NCBI GenBank assembly: GCA_004764695.1
Contig: SMSO01000025.1
Location: 1,473,102 to 1,537,101, forward strand
Reading direction: 5' to 3'
DNA length: 64,000 nt
Origin: Schizochytrium sp. TIO01
Lineage: Eukaryota > Sar > Bigyra > Thraustochytrida > Thraustochytriidae
Position numbers and translations under genes: made by a program. Below, in pieces: positions 41,813-52,141 of this stretch (the stretch's first letter is position 1; every line of letters starts with the position of its first letter). The notes beneath the pieces were generated by a model that made no database searches, had not been told where the DNA came from, and worked only from the letters and a program-made list of their open reading frames with translations.

Positions 41813-44633
41813 CCAAACTAGTTCAAGCAATAATAATCGTCCTAATGAAACAACAATAACAATCGCAAAGTTCCGAGAGAAAGAAAAGTCAAGAAGAGGT
41901 TTTGTAGGAAGACAAATAAAGCCTGGGGAGGATAGGCCGCTTTAGTCTCCGGGCCTCCATCTTGCAGCCTTTCCCACAGCCCAGGGCTGCGGAGAAAATA
42001 TCCTTGGAAGGACTGACTTCGTTGCTCCCCTTTGCCGACTAGTCGTTGGCGGCGGACGCAGAAAATCAGAGGGGAGCCACTGGACACAACGCACATGCCC
42101 GTCACAGCCTTCGAGAAGAATCCATAGGAGACGAAGAAAGCTAGACCAAGATGGCTGTGGGGAGGAATGTGCGCGACTTCGGCCTTTCTGAGTTGACGCT
42201 CCTCTTACTGCTGCAGGAAGTAGTCCAGGAGAGTTTTAAGAAGAAGATACAGTATGGTGCTCCGAAATGGATACAGGACTCCCATAAAGCGTCCCTCCGA
42301 GGTCAGGGAGCCAGAGGTAATAGATAATATGGTAATAGAGGTATGTACTTTCCCATCTTCCTCTTTTTTATTTCTGTTTTTAGTTATTTGATTTACAAAG
42401 AGAGGAGGGGGGAAAATCATATACTTATTTTTTAAAAGAAGTAACCAAATGAAATTTATAATTTTTTATGAAAAAAAAATATATATATATACTTTTTAAA
42501 ACTTTTAAGAAATGATGTATGTGTTCGCTGTTCGCTGTCTTCGAGTTGACGCAGCATCTTGTTGGTTTTGAAGAACTAATGAAGGGGCAGGTCCTTAGCG
42601 TATAATTCGAAAGGAGCAGCATGGTCTGGTATCGAAGTGGCTAAATTGACGAGAACTCTGGAGCTGCAAGCAACGGTAGTAGTAACGCTTGAATAATGTG
42701 AGATAGTGCTTCAAAAGTGCAGTTTTCTTGAACGTTAGAGCTCGGGCAATGATACTCAATAGAGAATTTGCAAGGGTCTAACACTTTGAGAATTATTGAA
42801 GTCCACGCAATAGAGATTTGTACTCCATTTTCAAGCATACACGTGTAACAATCGAGAATTTTTAATGTATGAGACTTTGATCATTCTATGTTCTGATAAA
42901 GCATTTTCAATTATTTCCGTCATCTTATGCGACTTATATTTGCTAGTCTCATTAATCAGCAAATCTACATGATCATCTTGCTTGCTTTTCAACTCTCCAA
43001 GGAGCCAAACGGTGCCAATTGTTGAATTCTCAACGAATTTCTTCTCCGAGATGTACTGTAAACATCGAACATCGAATAAATTGTAATCGAACTCTCTAAA
43101 ACCCATTCGCAGCGCCTATGCATGAGATAAATCGACATTTTAGTACATAAATACACATTACAATTCGAAGCCATTTTCAAAGCAGCTCCAAGATTGTTTG
43201 TATTTTTTTTAGAGCGTATCCTTTTACAATTTCCATATTCACATCCTTGTTGGCATTCCAATGACTTTGACATTCTTTTCGGTTTAATAGCAAGACCAAG
43301 TAGCTATCACGGACGTACCTGGGGAATCAGCTGAAGCGATTGCATTTTTTGGTCCAACCAACTCTGTTTTTGGCCTTTACATTTTGAGGAAGCAGATGAG
43401 GATTTTAGAAAAGGCACAGAACTAGCTCTTATAGAGTTTCCATGCGGCAGTAGCATATCTCACCAAGCGAGGAGGGCGGGAAGTCGATCGTGCTGCCTCA
43501 TAATGTCAGCAACAGCAGCAGTACGGGCACTAGTGCCCAGGCGAGGCTTTCGATTTATCATTATTTCATTTTTTTTCTTCCTCTATAAACATAGGTACTG
43601 TTTGTAACCTGAAGTGAATGAATCCTCCATGTGCGAGACGGTGTTCTTGTGTATGTGGCGCCAGGCGCATGCTACTTGGAGAGCACTTGAATTTAAAACA
43701 CAAGCGAAATGCACCGAATTTTAATTCGAGATGTCTTATAAAATAAAAAAGTCTAAGCCAAATTCCACGAAAGACTGGAGTACCACTCTTGGAACTGAAC
43801 AGGTCTCTGCTCTCTCCATAAGTTATGCGTGATAGCTTTGAACCATGCGTGCATGATGTAAGCAAGCTCTTCGCTGGCGGCCTTGGCTCTCGGCGTTTTC
43901 TGACGCGAGGTCATTTCTCAGGAGGTGATGGTGCGAAGAGGATCTCTTCAATCCCAAGAGGTTGTAATTTGAGGTTGTAATTTGAGGCGGAAAGTGGATG
44001 TATAAATGAAATGCGGGGGTTCGCATCAAAATTTCAAGAGCACAGCAAAGATTGCCATGCCATTTTTAGACAGGGAACCAGGTACACTACAGGTATGCAC
44101 GTATGTATTATGCATACCAAGGTGGCTAGCTAGCTGGCTAGCTCCGGCCGCGTTCTCTGCGTTGAGCTGCCGCAGCCATCGGCGGACCGCCAATCTTTCT
44201 CCCAGAACAGCACGCACGCAACATTGGGTTGGATTGCCGCCTGCCCATCAAGCACTCGGAGGGAAGGGAGGAAGGAATGGAAGGAAAGAATGGAAGGAGG
44301 AAACAGAAGGAAGGAAGCAATAGAAGGAGAAACAGCACAGGGGAGAGGGAGGGAAGAAAGAAAACCTTTGCTTACGGCTCATGCGCCCTTTAGATTACAG
44401 ATTACTCGCGAGAGGCCATTGCCATCGGTCGATCCTCGCTCGCTCGAGACCTCCACGTCCTCCATACGAATAAGGTCTTTCACCATGCCTCTTTCGGCGA
44501 CTGGAGCCTGCAATCGAGGCTCCTGTCTACTAGTAGGTACCGGGAGCGAACGGCAGGGCCGAATCCGCTTGGGCAGGAAGGCGCAAGCAAGCTCGTCGGC
44601 GATGTGCATGCTCCAGGCTGGAGAGAAAGAAGT

Positions 44634-44668
44634 CCACGCACGCACGCACGCACGTACGCTCGCTCGCT
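44634..44668. repeat. (ACGC)n / (TCGC)n microsatellite
   Basis: ACGC units grading into TCGC units. Confidence 0.8.
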
Positions 44669-47409
44669 TTGAGGATGCGTCATTGCCACGAGCCGTGGTT
44701 TCATTCGCCCATGGCGATGCAAGTTGTGCAATCGTTGTGGCTCCGCGATGGGGCCATTCTTGCCAGCGCACACCTGTCTACAGCTAATAACGGGACTTGA
44801 TGAACTCGTCTCTCCAAATACCACCATCCATATACTCAATAATCTAGAGGGAGATAGATAGGATAGATAGATAGTCTGTCTGTCTGCACGCAGTGCTCAG
44901 TGAACAGCGTTCCGAGTCATAGATAGCGATCAAGAGAAACAAGGTAAGCCAAGCAAGTCACTCGCACAGGGCCAAACAAGTCTCTCCGGGCCATCCGCCA
45001 ACCAATTCGGAAGCTGCTCAAGGCATGCTCAGGTTCATGCTCTTCTCTGCTCTTCTGTTTTCGAGCTACCGCAAAGATACAGAGTGAGGGAGGGAGAGGT
45101 AGGGCGCTGCTAGGAGTTCCTAGGGGCCATCACGAAGGTCTTTCACAAAGAAATTGGTTGGTTGGACGAGTGACGAGGTTCTGACTGATAGATTGATGGA
45201 TTGATAGGTTGATCGATTCCCAGCGGTTCTCCTGCCCGCTGCTGACCAGGTGGCAGGGGCAGGGTCTTTCTCTTCTTTTCCTTTCTTCGTAGGCCAGCAA
45301 AGAAAGCAAGCAAGCATCGCTGGAGACCTGCCCTTGTTTCCGTGGATCAGAGCCGCCCATCGCATCGCACTCGCGGTTTCTGGGCCTAACGGGGCTCTCT
45401 TCCTACGAGTAGGCACTGCCTACTGACTACTAGGCTAGGTTATCGCCTAGCTAGCTTGCTACCGAGGCGGGTATCGTCGAAAGCAAGCCTTGAAAGACCC
45501 GCCGTTATAGCTCGCTCGTCGAATTCATTCACTTGCAGCAACTGCATCGGCAGCACGGCCTCCTTCTCTCTACAGCCTCGGCTTTGGAGGAGCTTTGGAT
45601 GACGGTCTGGGATGGCGTCGATGTAGCTGCAACGCAGAAAGCGATCGATTTGATTGGCTGCTTGGCTGCTTGGTTGGTTGTCAGTGTGTGCGTGTTTCAA
45701 CCAACAAGTAGCAGACGTCTGTCTGTCTGTATCTCTCTATCTACCTACAAGTGAGTCTGCATGATGCAAAGAGGGAAGAACTGGAAAGAAAGAAAGAGAG
45801 AAAGAAAGAGAAAAAACTCGCGCATGTTCCATTTTAGTTAGTGCTTTTCTTTTTCTTCTCTCTTTTCACTTGTCGCGTAGTCCACTACTACTGTTTACTA
45901 CATAAGGGTAAATTTTATTTACCTGTTTATGTTTTTCTCATTTTTATTTATATTTATTTTAGAATAAATTAGAAGATTGTTTTTAATTAAAATAATTGAT
46001 CAAACCCCTTACTCGAAGGCAGGCCAGTCCAGTCGCGTGGATGTAATGTTTTTTTGCAGACTAACTAGCTAGATACCCAGCACGACCTAGTCGTTTGCGC
46101 AAGTGAGATAATGGCCAAGAGACATCGAGCGCTCTTTATGGCCAAGACCTTTCCTGATCAAAGGAAAGTCTTGTTATCATTAGCACTTTTCTCCGGTATG
46201 AGCTAGCCAGAAAAAAATATGTATATCATAAAATGAATACTTTCTTTCATTTAAAAAAATAAATAAATAACTAGTAATAATAAAGTCTAAATGACAAGTA
46301 GGTAGACGCGATTTGTGGGTCTCCAGCCAAAGTGGCTCGGCGCATTTGTGGGTCTCGGAGGAAGGAGGCGTTAGAGGGGACAAGCCTGGAGTGGCTTCAG
46401 CTACAACGGGAATTGCTGCTGCTCTAGCTTCTATTTTGAAAGAATCCAAGACTGTGCTCTGGAGGCCGTCCTCCGAGGCAGTGGTGCTGTGTCGAGAACG
46501 CCTGAAAGATCCTGCAGAGATGGCCACAGTTCGCGTAGTGGTCAGTCAGCCTAGCTTTCGCTTGGCTTGGCGGTCCAAAAGCTTATAAGACTTCGCCTAG
46601 CTAGCTAGAAACCCACTCCTCCTCGGCGCCAACCTCGATGCTTCGAAGTTTATTGTGAACAATACATGACAAAGCGATTCAAAGTCTGCAGTATCATATC
46701 GAATGCCCATACGAATCATGTTGAGTGCAGGGTCTTCACGAGTAGTTTTGAGTGTTTTATATCCTGACGGAGCTTTTCAAATGAAACGAGAAGCTTCAGC
46801 AATTGACTTGGCGACAACTCTCACTTTCAATTTGCAAACGTTCGCGAAACGCTGGTCACAAGGTTTTTCCCATCCTGCTGACGGCGTTCGTCTATCGCGG
46901 CTGTTAGCAATGTGAATGTGTTTGGAAAGGGGTGGATTCCACGACAGTGCTCATGGCATGGCAGCAGTCAGTACCTGATTGGCGACGCCCTCTTTTCGAG
47001 CTCACATATGAGGAAACAAGTTCATCGCGATACTCCACACGGGTTTGAGGTTTTTAGTTTTTGGTTTTTGGTTTTTGGTTTTTCTCCTCTCCTTTGTAAG
47101 TTACTAACGTCAACAAGGAAAAATTACCTTGTTATCTTAGTTAGAGGGCTAAACGCCAACTTAGAGATGAGTTGCAATGAAAGGTATGTCCACTAGCATG
47201 TCTTTCATGTTTTCAAAACGCTTCTGTCTTGAAAATAGTTTTAGTCTTTCTAGCTAGCTAGTGAAATAAAAGAAAAGGAAAACGTTAGTAATAGTGCGGT
47301 CTACTCGTATTATTTTTTTCAATTTTAAAAACATATTAGGAATATTTACTTTGGATGTCTTTCAAACACTTATTTTAAATTATAGAAAAGAAAGCAGGAA
47401 CTACGTTTC

Positions 47410-47464
47410 CTTTCTTCTTCTTTTCTTCTTCTTTTCTTTTCTATTCTTCTTTTTTTTTTTTTTT
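47410..47464. repeat. Pyrimidine-rich tract TTC/TTTTC ending in poly-T
   Basis: Imperfect TTCTTC and TTTTC units followed by about 14 T. Not coding. Confidence 0.75.
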
Positions 47465-48076
47465 AAATTGAAAATTAAATTGAAAAATAAAAGTTCAACA
47501 AGTTTAGCTTCTTATTACTATTTATCTCGCAGCGATTGGTAGGTATTCTCGCAAATCCACACGCCCAAGCCGTGTGCCAATCAGAAGGAGACAAAATCCT
47601 TGAAATATGCCCTCATTAAGTGGCTCATACGCTTGGTTGTAGTCACCCTCAAACAGGCTTCATGCCATGGAATGTCGCGAACCTTTTGTAGCTTGCTACT
47701 GCTGTTGTTGATTCTTCTCAAAGTTCAGATTGTTGCCTGAAGTTTTGAGTAAACGACAGAAAGAATATGGAAAGTTTTAGGAACGGTCTTAAAATTAGGC
47801 AGCGCGCACGGAGGCGGTTGAAATCTTTTATCTCATGCTTCTTCCCCAACGGATACCAACGGATCCTTTTATTTTTGAAAATGCGTTGCGCAGAAATGAG
47901 ACTTCTTTCATGACAGGCCAATCGAAGACAACCTTGCTTTGTGGTGCTGCGTGAAGGAATGGGAAGTGGCAGCCCCGGCCATTTCCTCATAATTGTACTG
48001 CCAGCCTCGAGGCTGCCAGTTGTCAATAAACGTTCAATTCAAGCCATTTACCCCTGACAATTCAAAACGGGGCAGT

Positions 48077-50303
48077 ATGTGGATTGACTTAAGACGATGT
48101 CGAAACAAAGACCATCCACCAGCCTTGACGGCTAGGCCTTCGAGGCAGATAACTCAGCTTGTAATGTTTCTTGTGATAATGTCTGCCTCGCTTAACTCCG
48201 CAGAGGCTACGACTAAACTTGTCCCTGGTATACCCGTGAATGCTACCATCGATGTAGACATGGGTTCTGAAATTTTCATCCCTCTACAGGCTGCTGTTCC
48301 ACTGCCAGAACCACGCGAAAAGGGCGGTCAGCTAAACTGGCCCATTTACATCTCAAAGGACACATTCGGCAATGAAGGAGTATTTGATGATATTGTTATT
48401 GATCAGGTTTCTCTAACGCTACGCGGGCCTCTATCATGAGTGGGCAGGAGATTTAAGCATGGTAATATCCCACGGTTCGAATGCTGTTACATTATCCAGC
48501 TATCGGGGTGGACGTCGACGACTCGGAGAACCTGTGGCGCGGGATTATGCACGCTTGTCCAGCGCTCAGTTGAAACGCTCTGACTCAAATGATATTCGTT
48601 TACAAGGCAATGGGTATGAATACAGCTTCGCGGATATTGAAGGCAATAACCTTGCGTCTGGCTGCAATGGAACACAGTCATCTACGATGTCAGGGGATGA
48701 TACAGCCGCCTGGCGAGCAACTGATGGCAATATTGTCTCCTCTGGTGTAGCTACACATACAGAAGTTAACCCTTGGTATCAACTGAACCTCAATGATACA
48801 TACGATATTTCCACAGTTGTTCTATGGGCACCTGACCCAGAAAACCAGATTAATGAAATTCAAATTGTTAAAAGCGTAGGGCTAGTTACTTTGGGAGGGT
48901 GGTTCCGCCTATCACTGACACACAACGGGTTCACCGAGGTCACTGATATTATTCAGCATAATGCAGTCGCGTCGATTGCCTATGAAGATGACAACTCTGA
49001 TGAATTAGGAACAGGAAATGGCGAGTCAATGCAAGCCAAAATTCAAAACCTCCCTAATGTTGGCCTCGTTTCTGTGACACGTAGTGTTGCAGATCGAACA
49101 GGTGGATATGAGTGGACAATTACATTTCTTACGGAGCACACAGACCTCGAGGAGCTGCAGGTCGAGACTAACAATCTAACAGCAGGGGCGCTCCGAGATC
49201 CTGCTGATCAAATTGCCAGTGTTGAAGTCACTACGGTGGTCAATGGCACGCAAAATACCTTCTACAACGCCAACATGCAATATGGCGTAGTTTTGGTTTC
49301 GGATACAGATTTTGGAGATGTAGATCTAGTAACAGCTCGGTCAATGGCCTCATATGTGAAGGACTTTGACATTAGGTATCGACAAAGACAGATTAATGTA
49401 CCCATGCCTACGAATACGCGTGGCAAGTTTGTCCGTATTGGCCTTCGTCAAACATCCTACTTAAGTATCGCGGAGGTTCTTGTGTTTTCGGAGGTCTTGT
49501 ATTCCTTCGAAACTTTTAATGGAGGTTCGCCCTATCCTGTAGCTAGCTACGCCCCAGAAACTTCATTCGTAGACACATTTGGTGGAGACGAAATCTACGG
49601 CCAGTGGGTATTATCTATTACAGACTCAGTTCAGAGTTATGTATCATATGAGGAAGTGTCTCGGCGACGTGAGGTATATCATGGTACGGGCGCAATCAGC
49701 GATTGGGTCTTGCATGTGACCCCGCGAAATCGCACAACCGGCGAAGTGCTTAGCGACTCAGTTATGACCTTTCATGTTGATCTATCTGCCACTATATTAA
49801 CATTGCCGAAATATGGTACTTTGTACGAGTCAGAAGCTTACACGCGAGGGGAGCTCATTGAGGCAGTTGTAGGCATGGAAATTTACACTGGTCAGTGTGC
49901 TCCTATTGATTGTGCACATAAATTTGGTGTCGGCAATATTTTGTCCACTGACTCATCTGGTTCTGTTGCAAAGGCGAATAAGATCAGACAATACCGGGGT
50001 GTAATTTATGTACCTCGAGATAATTTCCGAGGCACTGATGATTTTACTTTTAAAATTAACGTTGGCACTGTGTCTGATACACGAGTTGGTAAAATTACTT
50101 TGAATGTTAAAAATTGCCGCATCAATTGTAGCAATGACAAGCTCTTTGGCGTAAGACCATCAATCGACGAGTCCCTGGTGACTCCCTGGGATAATCGCGT
50201 TTCCCCTTCCTACCCCCCAGATAAGGTTTTGCAGCCCGAGACGTACGGTGCAAAACTATGGAATGACCCTTACTGTGACAACCCTCCTTGCAATGTGTTT
50301 TGA
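48077..50303 (+). CDS. Secreted P-domain protein with nested F5/8C-like and beta-sandwich insertions (frameshifted)
   Basis: The ATG at 48077 gives a basic n-region and a hydrophobic core (LVMFLVIMSASLNSAEA) consistent with a signal peptide; an upstream in-frame start at 47993 adds 28 unlikely residues. The frame stops at 48437-48439 and resumes +1 in a frame open from 48417 to 50303. Joined, the protein shows the first half of a P/homoB domain (VSLTLRG, then WAGDLSMVISHG). Next comes an F5/8C (discoidin/fucolectin-like) domain (NLASG, QSS, ATDGN, NPWYQLNL, YLSIAEVLVFS), itself split by a module ending GGYEWTITF. The P-domain C-half follows (YAPE, FGGDEIYGQWVLSI, GAISDWVLHV). A cadherin-like/Ig module (LPKYGTLY, FRGTDDFTFKI) and a Cys-rich tail ending NPPCNVF close it. 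The likely role is an extracellular carbohydrate- or surface-binding protein. It may be a pseudogene if the frameshift is real. Confidence 0.75.
48420..48440 (+). other. One-base frameshift in the P-domain gene
   Basis: The upstream frame reads CGC GGG CCT CTA TCA TGA. Dropping one base, most simply a G of GGG or a C of CC, gives CGC GGC CTC TAT CAT GAG. This joins the P-domain strand VSLTLRG to YHEWAGDL without loss, matching the family pattern of a glycine-led loop then a GDL motif. Possible causes are an assembly indel, a real mutation or recoding. Confidence 0.75.
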
Positions 50304-51334
50304 TCAGATTTTAAAGTTGCAAATAGAATGAAGTGTATGTTTAATATTATATGGATTCACCGTGGATTGATATGCGGTAAATTGTAGCACAAATATCTTC
50401 CAAAAATTGAAATTATTAGCACTATTGCGTGCCTCAGAGCTTGCTGAAAGATGAATTTGACCAGCTAGAGATTCGCTATGACGACAAAGGCAAAAAGTTG
50501 ATGAACGACCTGTGCCGGCGTAAGAAGGAATTATAATCTATAGCTTTAAAGAGTTAGAGATCTTGCGTCTCTAGGGCAGCCTAATTAATGTTCTGATTAG
50601 GGGACTATAGCATTCTCATTTTGTGATCGGCACATTTGATGAGGTTAGGTTGACTCACATCTTTAACCATCAATTAAATTCGACTATTTTTGACTCTAGG
50701 GAAAATGTATGTACACTTTGAATCATAACTTCTAATATCTCATGTAAGTCTACTGGTTCAGATCTATTCTATTCAAGCTCATGAGACCGCATAGAGGGAT
50801 GCCTATAGCTTTAGCAATGTCTTGTCCACTAGTTCTTTCGATTGGAGATCTTTGCAATCAATTCGCTTGGAATCATCTCTTTAAAATAAACAAATAACTA
50901 AAAAAGAAAAACTCATATATCAAAATCATGGTGTTTTTTATTATTATAAATCTGTACATCGCATCGATCTAACAGAGCTCGGCGAAGATATGTAAAGATG
51001 GCAATCTGGTGGTAATGGAAAACCATACAAGTACTGAATTTGTATCGTCATATTCTAATCCATGAAGGGGTTTACGACGCCAGGGCGAGACGAGATAATG
51101 CATCGTTGAAGATTAAATCCTAAAATAACGCAGGCGCTTCTGTGGCTCCAAAACACCTTTCGTCTTTATTTTATGTTTTCTTTTGTTTTCTTTTTTCCAT
51201 TTCCCCATTGAGTCAATTTCTATGTTTGGCAAACCATGTTTAGTTTAGGATAAGATAGCCGTAAAAATCAAAGCGTTATCAAAGGCATTGATGGCGGTGT
51301 CATCTTTAGCAGTCAAAGCGAGTAACGCCTACAC
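50304..51334. other. Intergenic region
   Basis: AT-rich spacer between two convergent genes. I see no coding sequence, RNA gene or clear repeat in it. Both 3' UTRs must lie here. Confidence 0.6.
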
Positions 51335-52141
51335 TCAGCGCATGTATGAGCAGTCGAGGAGCTGTCCATCAAACACAAAGTAACCGCGGCAATCCTGGCG
51401 GTCAAGTACTGCTGGGTACCACACCTCATCGTCAGCAGGCATTGACGCAAATGGAATTTTATCCCGTGGCCACCACTCTAGTCCAGGAGCTGGCTCCTTT
51501 TTCACTTTGGCAACTGCCAAGAACTCAAACTCAAGGATTGGATCGCCATGCAGCTCGAAAAAGTCCATCACTCCATATAGTTGAGGCGGTGTCGTTTCGT
51601 CCAGCTTAATGTTTGGGTCAAAACCTTGCACAATTTTATGAACTGTCTCAGGGGTTGCAGCGTCAAGCGAAGGGACACTCTTAATGAGACCTGTCAGACG
51701 CCCAGCGAAAGGTCCCTCACGGTGTCTGTGCAACAGAACATGCTCTTGGGTAGGATCAAGAACCAGAGCTTGGACAAGAATCTCTGTATCGTGCTCTTGA
51801 AAGGGCTCGCTCATGGAGATCTCTACGCCCATCTCCATGGCCATTTCAATAATCTCAGGAGATGGCTCCGCAGTACATGTCAGGCAAGTACCTTCTAGAG
51901 ATGATTTTGACTCACGCAAGCTGGCTCGAGCCCTCGAGAGAGCTAATGCTGCTAGCGAACTTTGTACCTGCGTCAACTCACCTTCATGCTCGCGGACTCC
52001 GGGTTCACTTCGCGCGATACTAAGAACGCGTTGGGAGGTGCCTCCTACACGAGACACCACAGCTGCTGCTGGCTGCGATGCTTGTTCACGTGCCGAAATA
52101 CCAGCGGCTTGAGCGGCGAGCTTGCGAACTGCGGTCCTCAT
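51335..52141 (-). CDS. MTH1/NUDT1-like Nudix-fold protein with a lost Nudix box (probably inactive)
   Basis: 268 residues. Residues 1-50 are Ala/Arg/Ser-rich and start MRTAVRKLAAQAAG, so a mitochondrial presequence is plausible. Residues about 118-266 follow the 8-oxo-dGTP diphosphatase MTH1 fold: ILVQALVLDPTQEHVLL, then FAGRLTGL, then FEFLAVAKV. The C-terminal signature WWPRDKIPFASMPADDEVWYP with GYFVFDGQLLDCSY parallels MTH1's IPF...DD..W.P and GYF.F. The two Asp that read the base in MTH1 (119/120) are kept (residues 237-238), but the following Nudix helix is not. Where GX5EX7REUXEEXGU is expected, residues 151-178 read GLIKSVPSLDAATPETVHKI then VQG. The metal-binding REXXEE glutamates are missing, so hydrolysis is unlikely. 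It may be a nucleotide sensor or have a structural role. Confidence 0.8.
   Translation of the reverse strand: MRTAVRKLAAQAAGISAREQASQPAAAVVSRVGGTSQRVLSIARSEPGVREHEGELTQVQSSLAALALSRARASLRESKSSLEGTCLTCTAEPSPEIIEMAMEMGVEISMSEPFQEHDTEILVQALVLDPTQEHVLLHRHREGPFAGRLTGLIKSVPSLDAATPETVHKIVQGFDPNIKLDETTPPQLYGVMDFFELHGDPILEFEFLAVAKVKKEPAPGLEWWPRDKIPFASMPADDEVWYPAVLDRQDCRGYFVFDGQLLDCSYMR

Larger units (their letters stand above)
37360..48076. other. Gene-poor intergenic region (about 10.7 kb)
   Basis: No open frame here has a recognisable domain, and none is long once low-complexity stretches are set aside. The region holds many simple repeats, short AT-rich blocks, a GC-rich patch, a hairpin and scattered CTAGCTAGC words, each listed separately where clear. 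It must contain the promoters of the two divergent genes at its ends, but I can point to no specific promoter element. Confidence 0.6.

Noticed and set aside
44224-44787. Plus-strand 187-codon frame
   Set aside because: It consists of GGAAGG-type low-complexity sequence and ACGC repeats; no domain, no conserved pattern, and both strands are open.
48405-48448. A 41-nt intron (GTTTCT...GGGCAG, with CTAAC) joining the two halves of the P-domain gene
   Set aside because: Splicing leads to an immediate stop (ATT TAA) and deletes conserved P-domain residues. A one-base slip fits better.
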